A DNA stretch of 64,000 nt, from assembly GCF_947077765.1 (NCBI RefSeq), contig NZ_CAMTTF010000004.1:1-64000 (forward strand), read 5' to 3'. The stretch's first letter is position 1, and each line of letters begins with the position of its first letter. This document shows, in pieces, positions 45,871 to 54,194 of this stretch. Origin of the DNA: Salinibacter grassmerensis. GTDB taxonomy: Bacteria; Bacteroidota; Rhodothermia; Rhodothermales; Salinibacteraceae. Made by a program: the position numbers and the translations under genes. The notes under the pieces were generated by a model, which searched no databases, had not been told where the DNA came from, and saw nothing but the letters and a program-made list of their open reading frames with translations.

Positions 45871-46641
45871 ATGGACGCCTCCCGGTACAGCCGGTTGACT
45901 TTTGTGGAACGGGTCGACTTCTCCGAAGAGCTTGCGGTGTTTCGTCTTCGTGCCGACGCCCCCGTCGACTTTACGCCGGGGCAGTACGCCACCATCGGGC
46001 TGATGAACGACGACCGCGACCGCCCGCTCCTTCGCCCCTACTCGGTCGCCTCGGCCCCCGGAGGCACGGAGCTGGAGCTGTTTATCGAACGAGTGGACGA
46101 CGGGGCACTCACACCGGAGCTGTGGGACCTCGAACAGGGCGCGGACGTGTGGATGCGGGATAAAATCGTCGGCCGATTCACCTTGGATCCGGACCGCACG
46201 CATCATCTCATGGCGGCGACGGTCACCGGCGTGGGGCCCTACGTCAGCATCATTCGGGACCAACTGCAGAGGCTCCGTGCCGGGGCCCTGGATGCACCGA
46301 AGCCGATGCTCGTCCTGCACGGGGCGAGTCGGTCCTGGGAACTCGGCACGTACCTCGATGAGCTTCGGACGCTGGCCGATCAGGTGAAGTGGTTCGAGTA
46401 CGTCCCCACTGTCAGTCGTCCTTGGGAGGACCCGGACTGGGACGGCGAGTGCGGGCGCGTCGAGGACGTCCTGCGGAAGCACCTGGACGCTACTTCATTC
46501 GCCCCGTCCGACAGCGCCGCCTACACCTGTGGGCATCCGAAAATGATCGATAAGGCCCAGGGCATTCTCCAGCGCGCCGGGTTTGAGGAGGACGCGATCC
46601 ACGAAGAGAAGTACTTCGTGGAGCGCAACGGGAACGGATAG
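45871..46641 (+). CDS. Ferredoxin/flavodoxin-NADP reductase-like FAD protein
   Basis: The 256-residue flavoprotein has the two-domain FNR fold. FAD binding uses RPYSVASAPGGTELELFIER near 53-72, after FTPGQYATIGL. The NADP domain has VTGVGPYVSIIRDQLQRLRA near 115-134, LVLHGASRSWELGTYLDELR and the C-terminal AAYTCGHPKMIDKAQGILQR. The end (HEEKYFVERNGNG) resembles the FAD-stacking C-terminus of bacterial Fpr-type reductases. It probably moves electrons between NADPH and ferredoxin or flavodoxin. The start is the ATG at 45871. It lies 163 bases after moxR, so it may have its own promoter. Confidence 0.88.
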   Translation: MDASRYSRLTFVERVDFSEELAVFRLRADAPVDFTPGQYATIGLMNDDRDRPLLRPYSVASAPGGTELELFIERVDDGALTPELWDLEQGADVWMRDKIVGRFTLDPDRTHHLMAATVTGVGPYVSIIRDQLQRLRAGALDAPKPMLVLHGASRSWELGTYLDELRTLADQVKWFEYVPTVSRPWEDPDWDGECGRVEDVLRKHLDATSFAPSDSAAYTCGHPKMIDKAQGILQRAGFEEDAIHEEKYFVERNGNG

Positions 46642-46768
46642 CCCCACAATCGCCAGCGACCGGTCTTCCGGGCGGGGAACCGTACATCAGGCGGTAGATT
46701 TGCCCCTGACCCACCTCAGATGGAGGTAAAACCCTCTGCCCCCTTCACCAGCCCCCCGGGATCACCTC

Positions 46769-47335
46769 ATGCTTGGTCGCCTGATTCTGCTCTTCTTACT
46801 CACGCCCGCGGTGGAGTTGGCCCTTCTCATCCAGGTGGACCAGCTTATCGGGTTCTGGGCCACGATCGCGCTGATTATCGTGACCGGCATCGTGGGAAGT
46901 CATCTGGCCCGCCGAGAGGGGCTGTCGACGTGGGGGCGTCTCAACCGCCGGCTGCAGGCCGGAGACCTGCCCGGAGAAGAGCTTGCCGACGGTATCATCA
47001 TCCTAGTGGCGGGCGCACTGCTCATTACGCCCGGCATTCTGACCGACGTGGTCGGCTTCTCCGGACTGATTCCCTTCACGCGCACCCGCCTCCGCAACGT
47101 ACTGATGCGCTGGTTTCGGCGAAAGGTCGACCAGGGCACCATGCAGGTACAGTTTGGCATGTTCGGGGGCTCCACCGCCTCTGGTTCCAAAGGGGCAAAT
47201 GTCCCCCCCCGGTCGCCCGGTGGCCCCCGCCGGTCCACGCCGGACGATACGTGGGAGGGGCGGCCTCAGGATCGGCCCAACCACGTGGACGAGCCGCAGG
47301 AAGACGGGAGCGGAGGCGCACCGTCTTCCTCCTAA
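46769..47335 (+). CDS. fxsA: FxsA-family membrane protein
   Basis: This 188-residue inner-membrane protein begins MLGRLILLFLLTPAVELALL, then a second helix (IGFWATIALIIVTGIVGSHL) and a third hydrophobic part near 70-90 (LADGIIILVAGALLITPGIL), followed by the conserved TDVVGFSGLIPFTR. This is the FxsA (suppressor of F exclusion of phage T7) pattern. The remaining 70 residues are a polar, Gly/Pro/Asp-rich tail without a fold. The name reflects its discovery phenotype; its cellular role is not established. The start is the ATG at 46769. Confidence 0.9.
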   Translation: MLGRLILLFLLTPAVELALLIQVDQLIGFWATIALIIVTGIVGSHLARREGLSTWGRLNRRLQAGDLPGEELADGIIILVAGALLITPGILTDVVGFSGLIPFTRTRLRNVLMRWFRRKVDQGTMQVQFGMFGGSTASGSKGANVPPRSPGGPRRSTPDDTWEGRPQDRPNHVDEPQEDGSGGAPSSS

Positions 47336-47378
47336 CTTCGGGCCCCAAACGGTCAGGTCCGAAGCAGATTGGCAACGT

Positions 47379-48182
47379 TCACCCACTGTGCCCGTTCATC
47401 CGTACGTTTACGTCCCAGGCCTGGGCCAGGGACGAGATGAGATCACGTTCGGTCCGGGTGAGGTGGCCGTCGGCCCGAGCTACGGTGTAGAGGTCGTCGA
47501 GGGCCGTCAGAAGATGCGTGCTCGATAGGGCCTCTTTCAGCGCCTCTACCGAGTCGTAGATGAGGTCCTCCTCGGGCTGCTCCGCGTACACCTGTAGGGC
47601 CCGCCGCACCACGTCCCGCAGCGCCTCCGTCGACCGCTCCGGCTGCCACTCCTGCAGCCGCTCCACCATGACATCCACCGTGTCCCCCGACAGGTCGTCG
47701 CCGGCGGTGTGTCCCACGAGGATGTAGAGAAAGGCCAGCTCGTGGATGAGCCCCCAGTCCTCGCCTCGGCGCTGCACGACTGCCGATGTGTTTTCCAGAA
47801 GGTCTTCGCTGAGTGCCTTGAGCGACCACGCCTCCGCCAACGTGTGGATGAGCCCCTGTTCCCGCTCCAAGAGCACCCCGTCGGCCTCCGCAATGCGGAT
47901 CAGGTACCGAATCGTGTCGCGTCGCTCCTCCGAAGAGAGGGCCGATTTGAGCTCCCGTACGGCCCGCCGGAACTCCGCCTCGGCCTCCCGCTCGGCAAAG
48001 ACCGTAGCGGCCTCTACGATCAGGTCCTGAACAGTGGGTTCGTCCATGGACTCCCACGCCTGAAGAGCGTTTTTGAGCACCATGAGCTCTTCGTCACTGA
48101 GCTCATGGTCGGTGCCGTAGGCGAGGGCGATATACACGACTGCCAGGTCGTGGGTCGTCGTCCAGTCGTCGGGAGTGTTCAT
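47379..48182 (-). CDS. Duplicated TerB-like protein
   Basis: The 267-residue soluble protein is made of two homologous halves at about 6-122 and 142-258. Each starts DW...H-D/E-LA..Y (DWTTTHDLAVVYIALAYGTD; DWGLIHELAFLYILVGHTAG). Each ends with a TerB-like acidic segment (IRIAEADGVLLEREQGLIHT; YTVARADGHLTRTERDLISS). TerB-like domains bind metal ions and occur in tellurite resistance and many other contexts. No ter operon partner is nearby, so I do not infer tellurite resistance. The start is the ATG at 48182. It converges with fxsA. Confidence 0.75.
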   Translation of the reverse strand: MNTPDDWTTTHDLAVVYIALAYGTDHELSDEELMVLKNALQAWESMDEPTVQDLIVEAATVFAEREAEAEFRRAVRELKSALSSEERRDTIRYLIRIAEADGVLLEREQGLIHTLAEAWSLKALSEDLLENTSAVVQRRGEDWGLIHELAFLYILVGHTAGDDLSGDTVDVMVERLQEWQPERSTEALRDVVRRALQVYAEQPEEDLIYDSVEALKEALSSTHLLTALDDLYTVARADGHLTRTERDLISSLAQAWDVNVRMNGHSG

Positions 48183-48518
48183 GGGGGATGAGGGCTGAAT
48201 TCACGGGACATCGCGCTGCAAGTATACAGAACGACGGCCCCGAAACGCAACGGGACGGGGCCGGTGGTCGCACGGTGGCCTGCCTATTCGTTCTCCATTG
48301 CCCCCGCGACCAGACTCACCACTGGGGCTGTCGGCACAGGAGGTGTTTCAAAAGCAGAGGGAGCGGTGCCACCGAAGGCAGCCAGACATCCGACGGTTTC
48401 CCTGTGAAACCGGTCGTGATCTGTCCCTGTCGGTGTTGCATTCGTCCAGATTTGCTGCCAATGTTGGGTGTGCCGTGGTGTCCGGCCCCTGGTGTCTTTC
48501 TCATCCTCTCCCCTTGTC
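48183..48518. other. Intergenic region with a GC-rich inverted repeat
   Basis: These 336 bases separate a minus-strand gene from a plus-strand gene, so both promoters lie here. A 7-bp inverted repeat GGCCCCG...CGGGGCC lies near 48236-48262. No credible small gene or RNA is visible. Confidence 0.45.
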
Positions 48519-48947
48519 ATGTCCGCCATTGACCCTGACGCCCTTGAGTCGCAGGTCGCTCAGCGGCTTGATCCCCACGGCAGCGACGGCGTCCAGGCGG
48601 CACTCTCCGGGGTTGTGGATCTGGATGCGTTGGAAGAGGGCCGCTACGGTGAGGTGCTCGGGGCCATTGACCAGCGGCTGACCCAAAGTCGGTACTCGCT
48701 GCTGTCGATGGTTGTGGCCGGCATTTACTTTGGGATGCTCGTGGGGTTGTGGCTGGTCGACGGCTCCACCTGGGGCCGCATTGCCCTTTGGCTTACCCCC
48801 ACACTCTTGGTGGGCGTGTACGGGCTGTACGCCACCCACCAAACCGTGCGCCAGATTCGACATCTGTCGGAAACCCGGGCCATGCTCCAGCTTCTGACGG
48901 ACAGTCTGTCTGTCGACAGGGGACCGGATTCCCCAGCGGAGCGTTAG
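48519..48947 (+). CDS. Small two-helix membrane protein
   Basis: This 142-residue protein starts at the ATG at 48519. The N-terminal 60 residues are acidic and soluble (MSAIDPDALESQVAQRLDPH). Two transmembrane helices follow (YSLLSMVVAGIYFGMLVGLW near 60-80; GRIALWLTPTLLVGVYGLYA near 86-105), then a helical tail with HQTVRQIRHLSETRAMLQLL. No family is recognised. It looks like an envelope or signalling accessory protein but nothing supports a specific role. It is followed by a terminator and then the aminopeptidase gene. Confidence 0.75.
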   Translation: MSAIDPDALESQVAQRLDPHGSDGVQAALSGVVDLDALEEGRYGEVLGAIDQRLTQSRYSLLSMVVAGIYFGMLVGLWLVDGSTWGRIALWLTPTLLVGVYGLYATHQTVRQIRHLSETRAMLQLLTDSLSVDRGPDSPAER

Positions 48948-48954
48948 TGGAGCA

Positions 48955-48978
48955 AAAAGGCCCGCCCGAAAGCCTTTT
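48955..48978 (+). terminator. Probable Rho-independent terminator
   Basis: AAAAGGC at 48955-48961 and GCCTTTT at 48972-48978 form a 7-bp stem around a 10-base loop, ending in T4. It follows the 142-residue membrane protein stop by 7 bases. Confidence 0.6.
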
Positions 48979-49037
48979 CCAGTCAATTCAGTATCCGCGC
49001 CCGACGCCTTTCCCCTCAATTTCTCCTAACTGATTTG

Positions 49038-50444
49038 ATGTTCGACTCCGCCACATATCGTTCGCGGCGTCGCACGCTCGTTGAACAAGAGCGCCCCGCG
49101 TCCGGGCTCGCATTGCTGCTCGGAAATCGGCGGTCCCCTCGCAACTACGTCGACAACCCCCACCCTTTTCACCAGGACGGCACTTTTCTGTACTACTTTG
49201 GGCTCGACCGCCCCAATCTGTACGGCCTCGTCGACCTCGACGCAGGGTCCTCGACCCTGTACGGCGAAGAGGCGACCCTCGACGATGTGGTTTGGGAAGG
49301 GGAGCAGACCGCTCTTCGGGAGGACGCCGCTTCGGTCGGCGTCGACACGGTCGATCCTCCTTCGGCCCTCGACTCTCGACTCGCGCAGGCCTGCGAACAG
49401 GATCGCCCCATTCACGTCCTTCCCCCGTACCGCGATGAGCACCGGCTCCGCCTGGGGGCGCTGCTGGACCGCCCTCACTCTCAACTCGACGACGCCGTTT
49501 CGGAGTCACTGATTCGCGCTGTGGTCCGGCAACGGTCGGTCAAGTCTTCGGAGGAGGTAGCCGAAATCGAAACGGCCCTCGACCGCACCGCTCAGGTCCA
49601 CGCCTGCGCTCAGGGGCACGCGGTCCCCGGCGCGTCCGAACAAGAAATCATGGGGGCCATGACGGGCCTCCTGGCGAGCGAGGGGGGTAGCTTCTCGTTT
49701 ACGCCGACCTGTTCGGTACGGGGTGAAGTCCTGCACAACCACTCGTACCCAAACACGCTTGCGGAGGGCGACCTTCTTCTGGTAGACGCCGGGGCCACCT
49801 CGCCTGGCCACTACGCGGGCGATGTCACCCGTGTCACGCCGGTTGGGGGGAGCTTCACGTCTCGACAGCAGGCCGTCTACGAAGCCGTGCTGTCGGCCCA
49901 AACCGCCGCCATCGACGCGCTCGCTCCCGGCGTGCCCTTTATCGAAATCCACAAGCACGCCGCCCGCACCCTCACGGAGCACCTGATCGACCTGGGGCTC
50001 ATGCAGGCCCCCGCCGACGAGGCAGTCGCGGCGGGGGCCCACGCCCTCTTCTTTCCGCACGGCCTCGGGCACATGATGGGCCTCGACGTCCACGACATGG
50101 AAAGCCTGGGGGAGGAGTTTGTGGGGTACGCTAGGAATCAGACCCGCCCAGAGCAATTCGGCCTCCACACCTTGCGCCTGGGACGTCCCCTGCAGCCCGG
50201 ATTCGTGGTCACCGTGGAGCCGGGGTGTTACTTCATCCCTCCCCTCATCAAGCAGTGGCGGGCGGACCAACGACACGAGCGGTTTATCAACTACGAGCGG
50301 GTGGAGGACTTCTTGGGGTTTGGCGGCATCCGCATTGAGGACGACATGCTGGTGACCGAGGACGGAGCCCGCATCCTGGGGCCCGACATTCCGAAGGCAC
50401 CGGGCAAGGTGGCCGCTCGGGCTGGCTCCTCTGACCCCGCCTAG
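49038..50444 (+). CDS. Xaa-Pro aminopeptidase / aminopeptidase P family
   Basis: This 468-residue dinuclear metallopeptidase removes the N-terminal residue before proline. The N-terminal AMP_N domain has RNYVDNPHPFHQDGTFLYYF near 36-55. The pita-bread catalytic domain has metal ligands in DLLLVDAGATSPGHYAGDVT (two Asp), FFPHGLGHMMGLDVHDMESL (His), VVTVEPGCYFIPPLIKQW (Glu) and FGGIRIEDDMLVTEDGARIL (Glu). The ATG at 49038 is preferred to the TTG one codon upstream. It belongs to the longer PepP-like group (about 440-470 residues). It converges with addA; the 277-base gap holds no gene. Confidence 0.92.
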   Translation: MFDSATYRSRRRTLVEQERPASGLALLLGNRRSPRNYVDNPHPFHQDGTFLYYFGLDRPNLYGLVDLDAGSSTLYGEEATLDDVVWEGEQTALREDAASVGVDTVDPPSALDSRLAQACEQDRPIHVLPPYRDEHRLRLGALLDRPHSQLDDAVSESLIRAVVRQRSVKSSEEVAEIETALDRTAQVHACAQGHAVPGASEQEIMGAMTGLLASEGGSFSFTPTCSVRGEVLHNHSYPNTLAEGDLLLVDAGATSPGHYAGDVTRVTPVGGSFTSRQQAVYEAVLSAQTAAIDALAPGVPFIEIHKHAARTLTEHLIDLGLMQAPADEAVAAGAHALFFPHGLGHMMGLDVHDMESLGEEFVGYARNQTRPEQFGLHTLRLGRPLQPGFVVTVEPGCYFIPPLIKQWRADQRHERFINYERVEDFLGFGGIRIEDDMLVTEDGARILGPDIPKAPGKVAARAGSSDPA

Positions 50445-50721
50445 CCCCCCAGCCGTCATGCGAGTTCCCCTAGGGGGCATTCGGAGCGTGTGCCCAGATC
50501 GTGCGCATCAGGCGGAAACGTCTTTCGTGCACGACGAAGCATGAGTCCGACCTCGCCCCAGATTCGAGACTGCTGTGCGTTGGCTCGCCGGCTTGTGCCT
50601 GCTGTCCCTTTCGGATTGGCGACGTGCAGCTCTTCGTCTAAACCGAGAGTGACGGCGAATGGTGGAGCCGGCGCCATACACCGTTCTCAGTGACGACAGA
50701 CCGTGTCCCGAGTAGAGCCGA

Positions 50722-53700
50722 TTAGTCCGCGGAGCGACGGGCCAGAGAAAGGGATTGCTCGTCCCTTTCGGGTTCTCCAAACAGGTGCGCCCCGGCGTCC
50801 GCAAGCCAGAGTCCCACGTTCGCGACCGGCTCGTCAACCACGGCGGTCCAGGCCCTCGCGTACATCTGGAGCTGTCGGACATATGGATGGTCAAGGGACA
50901 GGGTTGCTGGCGGCTGGCCCTGTATGCGATCGGTCTTGTAGTCAACCAGCGTCCAGGCTCCTCCCTGTCGACAGGCCAGGTCGACCGTGCCCCGACGCAC
51001 GATTGGAGTCTCATGCTGGACTGCGTGGGCGATCGGGTACTCGGCGTGCACGCGATCCGCGTCCTGCACCAGCGCCCACACGCGGCTGTCCAGGAACCGC
51101 CGGACCATCGTCGTAGCCCGCTCAACGGCGTCGGGCGTGTTCTCCGCCCCTGTTCGTTCGAGTACGGACGCCACCACAGATTCGTCGGTCCACGGGGCCG
51201 GACGGCCCGTGCGGACGCACTGCTCCAGGAGCTGGTGGATTACTGAGCCAAACGCTTCTCCGTATCCTTCCGACGCCGTGGACGGACGCACGGCGGAGGC
51301 ACAATCGCCTTCGGTGACGGACTCCGTCCGGTACGAGGGACGAGATTGATGCTCAAGTTGAGCGTCCCGTCCAGTGCGCTGGGCCTTCAGGTCGGGGGCA
51401 GGGGCCTCCAGCCGGTCACCGGGCGGCTCCGTGTCTGGAATCTCCAGTTCGGGGACGTCCGCCGCGTCCAGGTGTGAGTAGAGGGGCGCCCAAGGGCCGT
51501 CCTCAGGCTTTTCCGGGTAGGTCGATACGACCAACAGGGATTTCGCCCGGGTGGCCGCCACGTACAGGAGGCGGCGCTCCTCGGCCGCCTCATGGCGCTC
51601 CTCACTCTCGCGGAAACTCTCGTCCCGCCCGTCTGCGGGCCTCTCCCATCCCAGCGGTGGGTGCGTCACTCGTTCACGGTAGCCGCTTCCCTGTACGATG
51701 GGGGCGACGAGTTCACCGGCCTCCCGGCGGAGGTGGCGACGCACTGACGGCCCGCTGCTCCGGCTGTACGGATCGGCCAGGAATACGACCGGCGCTTCGA
51801 GTCCCTTGGCCTGGTGCACGTTCATCACGCGCACCGCGTCATCGCCGCCTGTCTCCAGGGTCATGCCGTCCACGTCTTCCTCCCCGTCGACCACCCGCTG
51901 CAGCTCTTCCAGCACCTCGGCCCAGCCGAGTCCCTGCGCGGCAAGATCCTGCACGTAGGTGATCGTGCGGAGCACGCGCCCGGCCCGGAGCGACCCCTCG
52001 GCCGCGTCCGGCGGGTGCGCGGCCCCGGCGAGCAGCCCCAGGTCGTCAATCATCTGTTCGATCGCGACGCCCGGACGGTGCTCGTGAAGCAGGCGCCGTG
52101 CCGCACGCAGGTGACCGAAGGCCTCTTCAAACAGCCGCGCTGTCTCGGCCGGAAGGGCCTCCAGCACCGACGCCGGCACCGGCTCGTGCATGCAATCAAA
52201 CGACCCGCCGGCCTGCGAAAACCGGTACAGGTCGTCGTCACTCGCCCCCACGAGTGGCCCCTTCAGGTACGCCACACACGCGACCTCGTCGTCGGGGCGG
52301 AGGGCGCAGGTGAGCAGGTCCACGAGGGCCTTTAGCTCGGCCGCCTCGCCCAGGTCCTCACTCCCGGTCACGGTGTACGGAATGCCGCGCTCGGCCAGGG
52401 CCTCGGCGTAGACGGAGAGGCGCGACTTGGTCCGCGTCAAAATGAGAAAGTCAGAATAGTCTGCACCGCCGGAGAAAATCGCCCCGTCCCGATCGTCAGC
52501 CCTCTCGTTGAGCCCTTCTTCCCGAGCGCCCCGGATGAAACGGGCAATGCGCTCGGCGTCCTGCCGGGCGATGTCGGTCCCCCAGTTCCCACGCACCTTT
52601 TCAAGGTTGATCCGCCGCACCCCACCCACGTCCTGGTCCGTCGTGCGCTGGGGGTCGAACGGGGTGTATGTAGCCTGGAGATCCACCAGGTCTGAGTCGT
52701 CGAAGAGGGTCCCAAACGCCCCGTCGCACCAGTCGCAGATGACGTCGAGCGAGCGGAAGTTCTTGGTCAGCGTCACGGCCTCGCCCCCCGTCTCCTCGAT
52801 GCGCTCGCCGACGGCATCGAACACCTCCATGTCCGCCCGTCGGAATCGGTAGATGGATTGCTTGTCGTCCCCGACAATGAAGAGGCTGCCAGGGATCGGA
52901 CGGCAGTCGGTCCAGGTGGTCTCGGTCGGAGTGCGGCTGGTGAGGTAGAAGAGGAGCTCCGCCTGCAGCGGGTCTGTGTCTTGAAACTCGTCGACCAGCA
53001 GGCGGGGATGGCGCTCCTGAATGGTCGTTCGGAGGCCAGGGTGGTCGCGCAAGAGGTCCCGAGTGCAGGCGAGCAGGTCGTGAAAGGTGAGCCGGCCCTC
53101 TTTCCGTCGAAGGGACGCAAACCCGTCCACAGCCGGACGGACGAACGCCACGACCTCCTGGTGAACGTAGGCCCGCCACCGACGCAGGGCCGGCTGCACC
53201 ACATCGCGCACCAGCGCGGGCAGGTGCTCATCCCGCAGTGTCCGCGCCCAGTCGTAGGCGTCCGTTTGGGGGCCGCGCCAGCACTTTAGCGTCACGTCCG
53301 CCGACTCCTCGTCGGCCACGCCAGCAAACAGCTCGAGCAGCTCTGCCCGCTGGGCCGGGGTCTCCACGCCCGTCTGCGCGATCAGTTTTTCCGCCGTGTC
53401 GAACGCCCGCATCACCTCGTCGCGGCCCTCGGGCAGCGCATCCGGACGGCGGGCCTGCCACGTGTCGAGTTCGGCCCGCACCGCCGCCACGGCCTGCTCC
53501 AGCTCAGGGACGGTGTCCGGAGCGTCGACGTACGGGTCCAGCTCGGGGTGTTCGCACAGCCGCTCGAAGTAGGCGTCCAGGTCTTCCGGCTCCATCCCCA
53601 GGCTCGTGAGCGCCTCCATGCGGGCGGGCCGGTCGGCCTGTACGGTCTGGAGATAGTCCTGCCAGGCGCGGTCGCGGAGCTCCCGTTCCTCCCGGTCCTC

Positions 53701-54147
53701 CAGGCCCGCAACGAATCCAGGGGGGAGGTCTGCCGCAATTGGCCGCTCGCGCAGGAGACGCGCGCAGAACGCGTGGATGGTGCCGATGAAGGCCTGCTGC
53801 GCATCCTGGAGGGCGGCCGTAACTCGTCGTTGCTGTGGGCTTTCCGCCGGCAGTGCCGACTGAGCACGCCGGAGCTCCTCGTAGAACCGCTTGCTCATTT
53901 CCCCTGCCGCCTTCCGGGTGAAGGTAATGGCCGTGAGATCCTCCACGGCCACCCCCGAGCGCACGAGGGCCACCATGCGGGCCACGAGGGCCGTCGTCTT
54001 GCCCGAGCCGGCCGCCGCCCGGACGAAAAAGTTTGTGTCCGGCTCGAAGGCCGAGAGGGCCGGCACCTTGTCCTCCCGCCATGGACCAATCCGTCGGCGA
54101 ACAGCAGCATCGTCGTACGTTGAGGAGACCGAGTGGGGGACAGACAT
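50722..54147 (-). CDS. addA: AddA-like helicase-nuclease (UvrD/RecB type)
   Basis: The 1141-residue protein is the helicase-nuclease of a recombinational repair complex that processes double-strand breaks. Walker A is VRAAAGSGKTTALVARMVAL near 42-61; DLTAITFTRKAAGEMSKRFY is motif Ia. LLVDEFQDTDPLQAELLFYL is Walker B, then VGDDKQSIYRFRRADMEVF, and motif V/VI is VRVMNVHQAKGLEAPVVFLA. The C-terminal PD-(D/E)xK nuclease has GTVDLACRQGGAWTLVDYKT near 1040-1060. Start ATG at 54147, 47 bases after the addB stop, so the two are co-transcribed. The frame upstream to 54591 is out of family. AddA is the closest family; RecB is the alternative. Confidence 0.9.
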   Translation of the reverse strand: MSVPHSVSSTYDDAAVRRRIGPWREDKVPALSAFEPDTNFFVRAAAGSGKTTALVARMVALVRSGVAVEDLTAITFTRKAAGEMSKRFYEELRRAQSALPAESPQQRRVTAALQDAQQAFIGTIHAFCARLLRERPIAADLPPGFVAGLEDREERELRDRAWQDYLQTVQADRPARMEALTSLGMEPEDLDAYFERLCEHPELDPYVDAPDTVPELEQAVAAVRAELDTWQARRPDALPEGRDEVMRAFDTAEKLIAQTGVETPAQRAELLELFAGVADEESADVTLKCWRGPQTDAYDWARTLRDEHLPALVRDVVQPALRRWRAYVHQEVVAFVRPAVDGFASLRRKEGRLTFHDLLACTRDLLRDHPGLRTTIQERHPRLLVDEFQDTDPLQAELLFYLTSRTPTETTWTDCRPIPGSLFIVGDDKQSIYRFRRADMEVFDAVGERIEETGGEAVTLTKNFRSLDVICDWCDGAFGTLFDDSDLVDLQATYTPFDPQRTTDQDVGGVRRINLEKVRGNWGTDIARQDAERIARFIRGAREEGLNERADDRDGAIFSGGADYSDFLILTRTKSRLSVYAEALAERGIPYTVTGSEDLGEAAELKALVDLLTCALRPDDEVACVAYLKGPLVGASDDDLYRFSQAGGSFDCMHEPVPASVLEALPAETARLFEEAFGHLRAARRLLHEHRPGVAIEQMIDDLGLLAGAAHPPDAAEGSLRAGRVLRTITYVQDLAAQGLGWAEVLEELQRVVDGEEDVDGMTLETGGDDAVRVMNVHQAKGLEAPVVFLADPYSRSSGPSVRRHLRREAGELVAPIVQGSGYRERVTHPPLGWERPADGRDESFRESEERHEAAEERRLLYVAATRAKSLLVVSTYPEKPEDGPWAPLYSHLDAADVPELEIPDTEPPGDRLEAPAPDLKAQRTGRDAQLEHQSRPSYRTESVTEGDCASAVRPSTASEGYGEAFGSVIHQLLEQCVRTGRPAPWTDESVVASVLERTGAENTPDAVERATTMVRRFLDSRVWALVQDADRVHAEYPIAHAVQHETPIVRRGTVDLACRQGGAWTLVDYKTDRIQGQPPATLSLDHPYVRQLQMYARAWTAVVDEPVANVGLWLADAGAHLFGEPERDEQSLSLARRSAD

Positions 54148-54194
54148 AAACGCTGGTCGGTATGGGTGAAAAACGGCAGTTGGGCAGCCGATGA

